Below the pieces are notes generated by a model, which was given only the letters and a program-made list of their open reading frames with translations, was not told the DNA's origin and ran no database searches. Shown in pieces: positions 36,985 to 46,676 of a DNA stretch of 50,142 nt; the stretch's first letter is position 1; the number at the start of each line of letters is the position of its first letter. The translations under genes were made by a program, and so were the position numbers. The DNA is from Bacteroidales bacterium (GTDB lineage: Bacteria; Bacteroidota; Bacteroidia; Bacteroidales; PUMT01): positions 1 through 50,142 of the forward strand of contig SLPB01000130.1 of the NCBI GenBank assembly GCA_007132225.1, in the 5' to 3' direction.

Positions 36985-38259
36985 TTATGTGTTTTGCGGA
37001 AATAAAGTAGCTTTCCTGTCCGGGCCCAGGGAGATTATTGTTACCGGAACTCCTGTCTCTTCCTCGATATAGTTGATAAAGGCCATAAATTCAGCGGGGA
37101 GGTCGCTGCAATCTTTAATTTTTGAAATGTCTTCGGACCATCCTTTCATCTCTTTGTATACAGGTTCGAGGGGTTGAGCTGTGTCAAGCTGAAGGTGATC
37201 CAGTATTTCCCCTTCTGATTTATAAGCGGTACAAATTTTTAGGGTATCAAAACCGGTCAGAACATCTGCTTTTGTAATTATAAGCTGGGTAACACCATTT
37301 ATCATTATTGAGTATTTAAGAGCCGGCAGATCTAACCAGCCGCAACGTCTTGGCCGGCCGGTTGTTGAACCAAACTCCATACCCTGCCTGCGTAATCTTT
37401 CACCTGTATCATCATGAAGTTCAGTCGGGAAAGGACCTCCTCCCACTCTTGTACAGTATGCCTTGACAATTCCAAATACTTCCCCTATTCTTGATGGCGC
37501 AATTCCCAGTCCGGAGCAAGCGCCTGCACATATGGTATTTGAGGAAGTAACATAGGGATAAGAGCCGAAATCAACATCCAGCAGGGTCCCCTGTGCGCCC
37601 TCTGCAAGTATTTTTTTGTTTTCATTAATCATTCGGTTAATGAAATGTTCGCTGTCCACCAGCTTACAGGCCCTGATCTTTTCTATGCCGCGGAACCAGT
37701 CATCTTCATATTTTCCAGGATCATCCTGGTAATCATAATGTTTCAGTATGTCCAGGTGTTTGTTTTTGAGAAAGGTGTATTTTACAATAAAGTCAGGATG
37801 CAGAATATCTCCGACCCTTAATCCGTTTCGCCCGGTTTTATCCATGTAGGTTGGTCCAATTCCCTTCAGGGTGGATCCGATCCTTGTATGGCCCTTGGCT
37901 GCTTCAGATGCTGCATCGAGAATTTTGTGGGAGGGAAGAATCAGATGTGCTTTTTTGGATATAAACAGGGTGTCTTCGGGGATTACCCCGATTTTTTCCA
38001 GGGCATCTGTCTCTTTTTTAAAAACAACGGGATCAATTACCACACCGTTACCTATCAGGTTTATTTTACTGCTGTGAAAAATCCCTGAAGGGATAGTATG
38101 GAGTATATGCTTTATATCATTAAATTCCAGTGTATGCCCGGCATTTGGTCCACCCTGGAATCTCGCAATAACGTCATAATAAGGAGTCAGAACATCAACT
38201 ACTTTACCTTTTCCCTCGTCTCCCCATTGAAGACCCAGCAAAACATCTACTTTATGCAT
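36985..38259 (-). CDS. purA: Adenylosuccinate synthetase
   Basis: 424 aa, the standard length. It converts IMP, GTP and aspartate to adenylosuccinate on the way to AMP. Diagnostic blocks: LGLQWGDEGKGKVVDVL, FQGGPNAGHT, KGIGPTYMDKTGRNGLRVGD, AEGAQGTLLDVDFGSYPYVT and GSTTGRPRRCGWLD. It probably has its own promoter, as the Fur-family gene upstream in the same direction is nearly 200 bp away. All catalytic blocks look intact. Confidence 0.97.
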   Translation of the reverse strand: MHKVDVLLGLQWGDEGKGKVVDVLTPYYDVIARFQGGPNAGHTLEFNDIKHILHTIPSGIFHSSKINLIGNGVVIDPVVFKKETDALEKIGVIPEDTLFISKKAHLILPSHKILDAASEAAKGHTRIGSTLKGIGPTYMDKTGRNGLRVGDILHPDFIVKYTFLKNKHLDILKHYDYQDDPGKYEDDWFRGIEKIRACKLVDSEHFINRMINENKKILAEGAQGTLLDVDFGSYPYVTSSNTICAGACSGLGIAPSRIGEVFGIVKAYCTRVGGGPFPTELHDDTGERLRRQGMEFGSTTGRPRRCGWLDLPALKYSIMINGVTQLIITKADVLTGFDTLKICTAYKSEGEILDHLQLDTAQPLEPVYKEMKGWSEDISKIKDCSDLPAEFMAFINYIEEETGVPVTIISLGPDRKATLFPQNT

Positions 38260-38455
38260 AAAAACTCGTTTTTTAAAATGCCCGGCAATTTACAAAATAT
38301 TTGACTAATTTTTGTCCATCCAAATACTAATTTGATCAATTAAAATTAAGAATCCCCAGCTTACTGTGTAACACAAAAAGACATGAACAAACCAGGGTTT
38401 ATTGGGGATCTTTTTCAATAAGAAGGTGCTAAATTGTATTTTTCGGATATTGGAG

Positions 38456-38911
38456 TCAGGCCTCGCCGGATCCGGGGACTTCTTTTTCTCCGTAAATATA
38501 AAGAGAGTGATGAGAGGGCTTGAAATTTGCCAGTTTGCACGCTGTTTTGATTATTTCCTGGATCCGGGGGTCGCAGAATTCAATGACTTCCCCGGTCCTG
38601 GAGTCTATTAGGTGGTCATGCTGCCTGCATTCATGGGCTTTCTCAAACTGTGCAATGTTTTTGCCAAACTGGTGTTTAACAACAAGGTTGCATTCCTGCA
38701 AAAGGTCAATTGTATTATATAAAGTGGCCCTGCTGACCCTGTAGTTTTTGTTTTTCATTGAAATGTAGAGGGACTCTATGTCAAAATGCCCCTCGTGTGT
38801 GTAAATTTCATCGAGTATAGCATATCTCTCCGGGGTTTTTCTGTGTCCCTTTTTTTCAAGATAATCTGTGAAAAGCTTTTTTACAGTATCTTTTGAAGAT
38901 ATATAAGTCAT
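38456..38911 (-). CDS. Fur-family transcriptional regulator
   Basis: 151 aa. The winged-helix part ([13 protein letters not shown], then [20 protein letters not shown]) is typical of Fur. The dimerisation domain has [19 protein letters not shown], which retains the metal-site histidines (HDH) but has no CxxC, replaced by DSRT. So the usual structural zinc site is absent. It senses a metal (iron, zinc or manganese) or peroxide; which is not clear. It lies 90 bp downstream of relA/spoT on the same strand. Confidence 0.92.
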   Translation of the reverse strand: MTYISSKDTVKKLFTDYLEKKGHRKTPERYAILDEIYTHEGHFDIESLYISMKNKNYRVSRATLYNTIDLLQECNLVVKHQFGKNIAQFEKAHECRQHDHLIDSRTGEVIEFCDPRIQEIIKTACKLANFKPSHHSLYIYGEKEVPGSGEA

Positions 38912-39001
38912 ATGTAGTCTAATTTAAAATAGCACTAAAATAGTAAAAATTTAAATAGGTTATCAGATTATCGTTTTATTATCAATATCTGCATCATTTT
39001 T

Positions 39002-41245
39002 TTACTCCTTTACTCCGGATTCACTCCGGTTAACCTCCACTACTCCTTTTATTTTAAACAGATTCATAATAAGATTGTTCAAGTGTTTAGTGTCATGTAC
39101 ATAAAGTTCTATAGTGCCTTCAAAAATCCCATCGTGAGTTTCCACATTGATTTTACGGATGTTTGCGTTCAGATCATGGGAAATTACATTGGTTATCGAA
39201 TTTACTATCCCTATCTTGTCTATGCCCTGGATCTTTATGCAGGCCAGAAAAGAGAGGATTTTATGTTTTGTCCATCGGGCAGATACAATAAGGTTCCCCT
39301 GACTTGACATTAATTTGGTAGCAGCCTTGCATTTGGTGGAGTGAATAATAATTGTCTCGTTTGGACTTTTGTAACCGACAACCTCATCACCTGGAATTGG
39401 ATTGCAGCATTTGGCAATTCTGTAATTTACCCCCGGTTTATCAATTCCTTCACGAATAACAAGGGGTTTGCCAATATCCAAGTTAGATGATTCCTTATTT
39501 GCGTTAACCGGGGCTTTTGATTTTTGCAGACTTTTACTGTATGTGAGTTCCCAGTATCTTATCCACTTGTTTTTGGTATTTTTCCTTAATATTTTTTTAA
39601 TGTTATCCAGGGAGATGGTGCCAGCACCTATTTTCAGGTATAAATCATCTTTATTCTCAGCATCATAACCTTCAATAAGTTTCTTTATTATTCTGGAGTT
39701 GGGGTGAAGGTTTAACTCTCTGAGCTTGTCCTCCATAACTTTTTTCCCGGCCTCATAGAGTATTTTATTTTCTGCCTTTAAGGAATTTTTTATGCTTGCC
39801 TTGGCTTTAGCTGTAATAACATGATCAAGCCACTCTCTTTGGGTTCTCTGGCTGTCTGAGGTGAGCACCTCTACCTGATCTCCGCTGGATAGAACATGAT
39901 TAAGTGGAACCAGCTTTTGATTTACTTTTGCTCCAATGGCTTTGTTTCCTATTTCTGTGTGTATTTCATAGGCAAAATCAATGATGGTGGCATTCATGGG
40001 AAGAGTTATTATTTTTCCCTTTGGGGTGAAGACTAGTATCTCTGAGGCAAAAAGATTGAGTTTGAACTCGTCAACAAACTCAAGAGCATCACTATTTGGA
40101 TTATCCAGCAGCTCCCTTATTCTTTTTAACCATTTGTCCAGTTCAGACTCACTCTTTTCATTATCTTTATATTTCCAGTGTGCAGCAAATCCCCTTTCAG
40201 CTATATCATCCATTCTGACAGTCCGTATCTGCACTTCCACCCATTTCCCGTTTGGTCCCATCACCGTTCCGTGAAGAGCCTCATATCCATTTGCCTTTGG
40301 GGTGCTTACCCAGTCTCTTATTCTTTCAGGCTTGGGCATGTATATGTCAGTTATCAGGGAATAAATATTCCAGCACTGGACCTTCTCAGGTATATTGGGA
40401 TTGGGATCAAAAACTACCCTTATGGCAAAAAGGTCATATATTTCTTCAAACTTTACATTCTTTGCCTCCATTTTGCTGAAAATGGAATATATGGATTTTG
40501 GCCTGCCACTGATATCAAATTTTACATTATGTTCATTTAACTTTTCTATTATAGGCAGGGAGAATTTATTAATAAATAACTGCCTCTGCTTTTCGGTATC
40601 CTGAATTTTTTGCAGAATTTCGTTGTAAATCTTTGGATTCTGATATTTCAGGGCAAGGTCCTCAAGCTCCGTTTTTATTGTATAAAGCCCCAGCCGGTGA
40701 GCAAGCGGAGCAAAAAGAAAGTTGGTTTCACCCGCGATTTTAAGTTGCTTGTTTTTTGGCAGGGAATTCAGGGTTCTCATATTATCCAGCCGGTCTGCAA
40801 GTTTGATCAGGATCACACGTACATCATTGGACAGAGTAAGCAGAAGCTTTCGGAAATTTTCCACCTGTATGGTAGATTTCTTATCAAAAATCCCGGCAAT
40901 TTTTGTTAACCCGTCAATGATCTGGGATATCTTTTCTCCAAAGTGTAAGTTTATATCTTCAATGGTATATTCAGTATCCTCAACAACGTCGTGAAGAAGG
41001 GCGGAGATAATTGATTTGCTGCCCAGCCCCATCTCGGTAACAACAATTTTGCTTACTGAGATAGGGTGGATAATATAGGGCTCCCCTGATTTGCGCCTCA
41101 TATCACTATGTGCTTTGTTGGCAAACTGAAAAGCCTTTTTAATCTGCTTTATATCTTTGGGATCTGTGATATGATTACAGTGATCAAGAAGATCATCAAA
41201 ACGCAAATTGATATCCTTAATTTCATCTTCTGTCTGGATTTTCAT
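39002..41245 (-). CDS. Bifunctional (p)ppGpp synthetase/hydrolase, RelA/SpoT family
   Basis: 747 aa. The HD hydrolase domain is intact (ALLHDVVEDTEYTIEDI, H85/D86). The synthetase has GRPKSIYSIFSKM, YDLFAIRVVFD and GYEALHGTVMGPNGKWVEVQ, followed by IRTVRMDDIAERGFAAHWKY. A TGS domain (about 400-460, ITLPMNATIIDFAYEIHTEI) and a C-terminal ACT domain (about 670-745) follow. It makes and degrades the stringent-response alarmone in response to starvation. Both catalytic halves seem active, as in the long Rel enzyme of most Bacteroidota. Confidence 0.96.
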   Translation of the reverse strand: MKIQTEDEIKDINLRFDDLLDHCNHITDPKDIKQIKKAFQFANKAHSDMRRKSGEPYIIHPISVSKIVVTEMGLGSKSIISALLHDVVEDTEYTIEDINLHFGEKISQIIDGLTKIAGIFDKKSTIQVENFRKLLLTLSNDVRVILIKLADRLDNMRTLNSLPKNKQLKIAGETNFLFAPLAHRLGLYTIKTELEDLALKYQNPKIYNEILQKIQDTEKQRQLFINKFSLPIIEKLNEHNVKFDISGRPKSIYSIFSKMEAKNVKFEEIYDLFAIRVVFDPNPNIPEKVQCWNIYSLITDIYMPKPERIRDWVSTPKANGYEALHGTVMGPNGKWVEVQIRTVRMDDIAERGFAAHWKYKDNEKSESELDKWLKRIRELLDNPNSDALEFVDEFKLNLFASEILVFTPKGKIITLPMNATIIDFAYEIHTEIGNKAIGAKVNQKLVPLNHVLSSGDQVEVLTSDSQRTQREWLDHVITAKAKASIKNSLKAENKILYEAGKKVMEDKLRELNLHPNSRIIKKLIEGYDAENKDDLYLKIGAGTISLDNIKKILRKNTKNKWIRYWELTYSKSLQKSKAPVNANKESSNLDIGKPLVIREGIDKPGVNYRIAKCCNPIPGDEVVGYKSPNETIIIHSTKCKAATKLMSSQGNLIVSARWTKHKILSFLACIKIQGIDKIGIVNSITNVISHDLNANIRKINVETHDGIFEGTIELYVHDTKHLNNLIMNLFKIKGVVEVNRSESGVKE

Positions 41246-41436
41246 TGCTGAATCCCTTGCGTTTTAGATTTATACATTAGCTTTATTTCCAATAAAAAAC
41301 AAGTAAAATTAATCATTTTGTCAATTATTACGCAGGAGTTTGCTCTGTTTTTATTTTATATAAAAAAAGATATCCTGTGTATCGTGTTAAACGACACTTC
41401 TCTTTAAAAACGGATTTTTTTTGATTTTGTGATATT

Positions 41437-42747
41437 TCAGGTACGATACTTCAGCGGTTTGTATTCAGAAACATTACCAGCCACTATTTCATACATTCTA
41501 TTTACGGAAAGATGTTTTTGAGCCAGCTCAAGAATCTCTGACGGACTGATGTTTTGAATGGTTTCACTTATTTTCTGATAAAAATCCGTACTCATCTCAT
41601 GTTCAATAAGGCTTTTTATAGTTTCGGACCATGAAAATGGTCCGTCAAAAGCTCTCAGCAATTCACCAAGCATATAACTTTTTGTATGTTCAAGCTCTTT
41701 TTTTGAAACCGGTTTATTGCATATTTTATCAAGTTCTCTGTAAATTTCTCCGATGGCTGCTTCCTGATAATCTGCCGCCAGTTCTGAAACTATTACGAAA
41801 TAACCGCTGTTTTTAAGTGGTATAACAGCTGAACCTATACCATAGGTATAGCCTTTCTTTTGTCGAACATTTTGCATCAGGCGTGAACCGAAGTGTCCGC
41901 CAAGTATGTTGTTTAGTACCATCATCCCCGGGTAATCAGGATGTGTCCTGTTAAACATCACACAGCCTATTCTCAGGGCAGATTGCACTGCATTTTTTTT
42001 GGGTATTAAAACCAGGCGTTTGGCAGATGGCCGCTTCCGGAACGGAAAGACTGGCTTTGGCTGGGATGCATGCCAGTCCACGTCTCCGAAAAACTCGTTC
42101 AGCTTTTCAATAAGCTTGTTTTCGTTGAATCTCCCCGATACAATGATCCTGCAGTTATCTGAGTTGTAATGTTTAGCGTGAAAGACACCTATATCCTTCC
42201 TGTTTAATTTTCCGAAATCAGAAACAGACAACGATCTGCCGTAAGGATGTCCGGAGCCATATAATGCCCGGGCAAAGTTTTTTCTGGCCATATTGGCAAC
42301 CTTATTACTTTCTGTAATAAAACTTTGTTCACGGTGTTCTTTATAGGTTTCTATCTCTTTATCCGGGAAGGCTGGGTTTTTAATGATTTCCGAAATCAAC
42401 GGCAGGATAGAGTCAAGGTTCTTTGTCAGCGAATAAAGGCTTACCGAAGCATTATCCAAATCAGATGTGCTGTTTAGATATACCCCCTGATAATCAAGTT
42501 TTCCGGCAATTTCTTCGGCCGTATTTTTTGATGTTCCCTCGCTAAGCAGGGCATTTGTCGCTGATGACACAAGAGGCTTGGACTGCCACCATGAACCGGC
42601 TCCGAAAACAAAGTCTGTTTTGACCACCGGCTGTGTACCTGTGGGAATCATATAGACAGGAATGGAGTTTTTAAGTTTGATAATAAAAGGTTCAATATGA
42701 TTGATCTTTATTTCTTTTGCTATTCTGGGTGCTTTGCTTCGGTTCAA
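41437..42747 (-). CDS. M16 peptidase-family protein, inactive subunit
   Basis: 436 aa. The fold is an M16 (insulinase/MPP) monomer, but where the HxxEH zinc motif should be, the sequence reads VSSATNALLSEGT, so the protease centre is lost. The family's late Arg/Tyr substrate-binding block RQKKGYTYGIGS remains. Together with the upstream active M16 protein, overlapping by 4 bases, it should form a two-part enzyme as in PqqL- or MPP-type heterodimers. It seems to have no signal peptide, so it may act in the cytoplasm. Confidence 0.92.
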   Translation of the reverse strand: MNRSKAPRIAKEIKINHIEPFIIKLKNSIPVYMIPTGTQPVVKTDFVFGAGSWWQSKPLVSSATNALLSEGTSKNTAEEIAGKLDYQGVYLNSTSDLDNASVSLYSLTKNLDSILPLISEIIKNPAFPDKEIETYKEHREQSFITESNKVANMARKNFARALYGSGHPYGRSLSVSDFGKLNRKDIGVFHAKHYNSDNCRIIVSGRFNENKLIEKLNEFFGDVDWHASQPKPVFPFRKRPSAKRLVLIPKKNAVQSALRIGCVMFNRTHPDYPGMMVLNNILGGHFGSRLMQNVRQKKGYTYGIGSAVIPLKNSGYFVIVSELAADYQEAAIGEIYRELDKICNKPVSKKELEHTKSYMLGELLRAFDGPFSWSETIKSLIEHEMSTDFYQKISETIQNISPSEILELAQKHLSVNRMYEIVAGNVSEYKPLKYRT

Positions 42748-43997
42748 AATTGCTGGTTTTTATTGTTGGAGTAATAAAAAAGAGTAGAAGAGTTATTTAA
42801 TTGAAACAGAGACCTGGCTGTTTTTTGTATTGAGCGGGCACTTACTTCCCGGTATTTCCCAATTTCGTCATTGAGTCTTCCTGCATTACCCAGAAGCTCA
42901 TGATAAGCCAGATCCATCGCTTTATTTATGATATCAGTATGCATATACTGACGGGTGGACTCAAGTTTGTTTTTAACCTTTTCGAGTTCATATTTGCCTG
43001 GCTGAGCGGAAATAAAATCCTCAATCTCCTTAAATACTTCCTTGTATGCATCGGCCATTTCGGTTCCTCTGGTCAGTCTGCCTCTAATAATGAACATTCC
43101 GGGATCAATATCACCAGTGATATATGCGTCGAGTTTACTGAACATATTCCTGTTTATAACCAGGTGACGATAAAGTATGGATGATTTACCCCCTGCAAAC
43201 AGATCTGAGATCAAATCCACAACATAATATTCCGGTGACAGCCTGTGCCCCATCCTGAAAGCTATTATCAATTCGTGATAAGGCACATCACGGGTCACCT
43301 CCATTTTACCGGGGTTAACCTGAACAGGCTCTTGAGGTAATTGCCTTTTTTTATTTTTTCTCCTGGGTATTGTTCCAAACCATTTTTCGACAAGTTCTAT
43401 ACACTGGCTTTTGCCAACATTTCCTGCTATTGACAATATGGCATTGGAAGGACAGTAGTGTTCATAATAAAACTGCTTTATATCATCAAGTGTTATATTT
43501 TCTATATGTGATAAATCACTGCCAATCGCAGGCCACCTGTAGGGGTGATTTTTGTATACGAAAGGCCTCAAAAGCATCCATATGTCACCGTAAGGCTGGT
43601 TGAGATAGCGCTGCTTATATTCTTCAATAACAACATTCTTTTGTATATCAAAGGCTTCCTGCGTAAAATTGAGTCCCAGCATACGGTCTGATTCCAGCCA
43701 TAACCCGGTTTCAAGATTTTCAGCAGGAAGCTGAATATAATAATTGGTTATATCATTGCTGGTAAAAGCATTGTTCTCTCCGGCTGCTTTCTGGACTTCC
43801 CGGTCGTATGAGGCGATATTCCCGGATCCGCTGAACATCAGATGCTCCAATAAGTGCGCGGTACCTGTTTTACCGGTGCTCTCATCTTTTGCCCCCACAT
43901 CATAAAGCAGGTTAATTGCTGCCATGGTGGTGGAGTTATCCTGGTGAATGATCAATTTAAGCCCATTATTCATTGTGGCTTTTGCATATTGGATCAT
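42744..43997 (-). CDS. M16 zinc peptidase, active subunit
   Basis: 417 aa. The inverted zinc motif HLLEH is present in GTAHLLEHLMFSGSGNI (about 45-49), with the third ligand in VVIEEYKQRY (about 125). It is a catalytic M16B peptidase. It lacks a signal peptide. The next gene, for an inactive partner, overlaps its end by 4 bases, so translation is coupled. Likely substrates are short peptides; the family is sometimes involved in peptide turnover or modified-peptide processing. Confidence 0.94.
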   Translation of the reverse strand: MIQYAKATMNNGLKLIIHQDNSTTMAAINLLYDVGAKDESTGKTGTAHLLEHLMFSGSGNIASYDREVQKAAGENNAFTSNDITNYYIQLPAENLETGLWLESDRMLGLNFTQEAFDIQKNVVIEEYKQRYLNQPYGDIWMLLRPFVYKNHPYRWPAIGSDLSHIENITLDDIKQFYYEHYCPSNAILSIAGNVGKSQCIELVEKWFGTIPRRKNKKRQLPQEPVQVNPGKMEVTRDVPYHELIIAFRMGHRLSPEYYVVDLISDLFAGGKSSILYRHLVINRNMFSKLDAYITGDIDPGMFIIRGRLTRGTEMADAYKEVFKEIEDFISAQPGKYELEKVKNKLESTRQYMHTDIINKAMDLAYHELLGNAGRLNDEIGKYREVSARSIQKTARSLFQLNNSSTLFYYSNNKNQQF

Positions 43998-44044
43998 TTA
44001 TTTTCCTTTCTAAGTCGTTTTTGTAATAAAATTGTTTGTCAGAA

Positions 44045-44052
44045 CAAAAGTA
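44045..44052 (-). promoter_or_regulatory. Candidate -7 box for the M16 peptidase pair
   Basis: The minus strand reads TACTTTTG, fitting TAnnTTTG, 47 bases upstream of the first M16 ATG. No exact TTG was found at the -33 distance. Confidence 0.38.
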
Positions 44053-44195
44053 GTCAGAATAATTAACTTCCCGAATGTAACTTGCAGTCCGTAAAATGCC
44101 CACTGTTCTTCTCTTCAGGCAAATTGATCTTATTTTAGTTAATGATTCAGGGTGATTAATATTCCATTTTTTAATAGTAAATTACTATTCTATAG

Positions 44196-44203
44196 TATTT
44201 TTG
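44196..44203 (+). promoter_or_regulatory. Candidate -7 box for the CLC channel
   Basis: TATTTTTG fits TAnnTTTG and ends 7 bases before the ATG. If used, the transcript would begin at or near the start codon. No TTG lies at the -33 distance. Confidence 0.3.
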
Positions 44204-44210
44204 TGGTTGA

Positions 44211-45986
44211 ATGGAAAGTCAGAACATTATATCAAAATTACTGATCTGGATTATAAGTAATCTTAGGCACCGCCAGCTGCTGCTAAGCCTGAGCCTGATA
44301 ATCGGACTTCTTAGTGGTCTTGCCGCGGTTTTGCTTAAAAACACCGTTTATTATACTAATGAACTTCTTGCCGGCCGCCTGGCAGTTGAAACCTCCAACC
44401 TTCTATATCTTGCATTTCCTGCCCTGGGAATTTTATTAACAGTTTTGTTTACCAGGTATTTTATAAAGGACCAGATTTCTCATGGTGTGTCAAAAGTCCT
44501 TCATGCCATTTCCAGGAAAGATTCAGTACTGGCTCCTCATAATTCTTACTCTTCGATGGTTGCCAGTACTTTTACTGTTGGGTTCGGAGGTTCTGTAGGG
44601 CTTGAGGCTCCTATAGTACTTACAGGTGCATCCATAGGATCTAATATCGGCAGGTTTCTGAAATTGAATTATAAAACCATTACCCTCTTGATTGCCTGTG
44701 GAGCAACAGGTGCCATTGCCGGTATTTTCAAATCACCAATTGCTGCCATGATATTCAGCCTTGAGGTTTTGATGCTGGATCTTACCATGTGGTCAATAAT
44801 TCCGTTACTTATATCGGCAGTAGCCGGAGCTACTGTTGCAACTCTCCTGCTTGGCAAAGGTGCGGTATTTTATTTTACCCTGCATGAGCCGTTTTTTCTT
44901 GAGAATATACCCTGGTATATTTTGCTTGGTATCCTGACAGGGTTACTATCCTTTTATTTTACCTGGTGTTCAATGAGAGTAGAGGCCAGGTTTCAGAAAA
45001 TATCAAGTCCCTATCATCGTCTTTTTTATGGCGGAGCCCTGCTTGGCGTGCTTATTTTCCTTTTTCCTCCCCTCTATGGTGAGGGTTATGAGACCCTTAG
45101 AGCGCTTCTTAGTGGTGATGCCTCTGAAATTGCTGCCGGGAGCCTTATATCGGGGTTTCGGGATATTTATCCCGTACTGATTATTTTTCTTGTACTTATC
45201 CTGATTTTTAAAGTTGTTGCTATGGCTGCCACCACGGGCAGCGGCGGGGTAGGCGGAATTTTTGCCCCCTCTCTTTATATGGGAGGGGTTGCCGGATTTA
45301 TTACTGCCAGCCTCATTAATAATCTCTCTTTTATCAATGTTTCTGAACGAAATTTTGCTCTTGTCGGGATGGCCGGAGTTATGGCCGGTGTGATGCATGC
45401 TCCGCTAACCGCAATATTTTTAATTGCTGAAATTACAGGCGGGTATGAATTGTTTATACCACTTATTATTACCTCGACCATTTCATATCTGACCATTATG
45501 TACTTTGAGCCCCATTCAATATACACAAAAAGGCTGGCAGCAAAAGGTGAACTGATAACTCATCACAAGGACAAGGCCGTTTTAACTCTTATGAAGATGG
45601 GTCCTGTTATTGAGACTGATCTGCAGAGTGTGAGGCCTGATGACAGCCTGGGTGAACTGGTTAAGGTTGTTTCAAAATCCAGGCGCAACATATTCCCTGT
45701 TGTTGATGAGAATCAACATCTACTGGGCATAGTTCTTCTTGATAACATCAGGGATGTTATGTTTAAACCTTCGCAATACGACCAAATCAGGGTCCTGGAT
45801 GTTATGGACATTCCCCCGGCAACGGTTTCGCCCGTTGAAAACATGGAGTCTGTGATGAGAAAGTTTGAGGAATCGGGTGCATGGAATCTCCCCGTGATTG
45901 ATGATAAAAAATATGTTGGTTTTATTTCCAAATCAAAGATATTTTCCGCCTACAGAAAGATACTCTTGCAGTTTTCATCCGAATAA
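44211..45986 (+). CDS. CLC chloride channel/antiporter with CBS pair
   Basis: 591 aa. The CLC core has about ten helices, with GGSVGLEAPIVLTGA at about 126-140 holding the gating glutamate (E132), and GSGGVGGIFAPSLYMGG near 345. Two CBS domains (about 455-590, SKSRRNIFPVVDENQHLLGI and SGAWNLPVIDDKKYVGFISK) probably sense nucleotides. The first selectivity stretch reads SHGVSKVLHA instead of the GxGxPE motif, so ion preference is uncertain. It is divergent from the M16 pair. Confidence 0.93.
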   Translation: MESQNIISKLLIWIISNLRHRQLLLSLSLIIGLLSGLAAVLLKNTVYYTNELLAGRLAVETSNLLYLAFPALGILLTVLFTRYFIKDQISHGVSKVLHAISRKDSVLAPHNSYSSMVASTFTVGFGGSVGLEAPIVLTGASIGSNIGRFLKLNYKTITLLIACGATGAIAGIFKSPIAAMIFSLEVLMLDLTMWSIIPLLISAVAGATVATLLLGKGAVFYFTLHEPFFLENIPWYILLGILTGLLSFYFTWCSMRVEARFQKISSPYHRLFYGGALLGVLIFLFPPLYGEGYETLRALLSGDASEIAAGSLISGFRDIYPVLIIFLVLILIFKVVAMAATTGSGGVGGIFAPSLYMGGVAGFITASLINNLSFINVSERNFALVGMAGVMAGVMHAPLTAIFLIAEITGGYELFIPLIITSTISYLTIMYFEPHSIYTKRLAAKGELITHHKDKAVLTLMKMGPVIETDLQSVRPDDSLGELVKVVSKSRRNIFPVVDENQHLLGIVLLDNIRDVMFKPSQYDQIRVLDVMDIPPATVSPVENMESVMRKFEESGAWNLPVIDDKKYVGFISKSKIFSAYRKILLQFSSE

Positions 45987-46091
45987 TCCCATTGTCAGGG
46001 TTGTTATCAAATGTGGGTCAGGTGATGCCTGTCACTCAAAAAGATGAGGAATTATACCGTATTCTTTAAACAAAATAACTCTGTTTTTGGC

Positions 46092-46119
46092 TTGTGGGTT
46101 AAAAAAAGTGTTACTTTTG
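46092..46119 (+). promoter_or_regulatory. Candidate promoter of the response regulator
   Basis: TTG at 46092-46094, 17 bases, then TACTTTTG at 46112-46119. Initiation near 46126 falls before the ATG at 46155 but after an upstream in-frame ATG at 46044, supporting the shorter protein. Confidence 0.45.
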
Positions 46120-46154
46120 GTAGCTGGGTGCTAACCAATTTATATGTTTTTGGG

Positions 46155-46532
46155 ATGAATGAAAAAACTTTGAGAAAAAAAGTTTTTGTCGTTGATGACG
46201 ATTTTCCCAGTTATCAATTGATAGAAGAACTTTTTTCAGAATACCAGGTAATACTCCGGCATTTTATTACCGGGCAAGAATTAATGCAGAGATTTGAAAA
46301 GGAATTACCTGATTTGATTATTATGGATGTACAGCTTCCTGACATTGATGGACTGGAGCTGACACGCCAAATCAAGTCGGCCGAACCATCTTTGCCCGTT
46401 ATTGCCTACACCTCATATGCAATGCCGGGAGACAGGGACCGGTGTCTGGAAGCCGGATGTGATGAATATATGTCAAAACCTATTGATCTGGATGTTTTTT
46501 TTGAAGTGGTAAATGATTTTTTAAGCGACTGA
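46155..46532 (+). CDS. Single-domain response regulator (CheY-like)
   Basis: 125 aa from the ATG at 46155. A longer frame from 46044 adds 37 residues with no receiver similarity. The receiver fold has the acidic triad in FVVDDD (Asp14-16), the phospho-acceptor Asp58 in IIMDVQLPDIDG, Thr86 in AYTSYA and Lys108 in MSKPI. There is no output domain, so it acts through protein contact or in a phosphorelay. No histidine kinase is nearby. Confidence 0.92.
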   Translation: MNEKTLRKKVFVVDDDFPSYQLIEELFSEYQVILRHFITGQELMQRFEKELPDLIIMDVQLPDIDGLELTRQIKSAEPSLPVIAYTSYAMPGDRDRCLEAGCDEYMSKPIDLDVFFEVVNDFLSD

Positions 46533-46624
46533 CAACTCTTTTGCCCGGCTATGTATCCATTTTTCGGGTATTCCCGGTTACCTTCAATGTATATTATTTT
46601 TCCCCGAATATCGGCAAAAAATCT

Positions 46625-46632
46625 TACTTTTG
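46625..46632 (+). promoter_or_regulatory. Candidate -7 box for glyA
   Basis: TACTTTTG fits TAnnTTTG, 45 bases before the glyA ATG. A clear TTG at the -33 distance is missing. Confidence 0.38.
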
Positions 46633-46676
46633 CCGCCAGATTATTTATGTTACTAATCTTGTAAAACACAAATCAT

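Noticed and set aside
46044-46154. N-terminal extension of the response regulator
   Set aside because: A promoter-like element lies inside the extension and the receiver fold begins just after the ATG at 46155.
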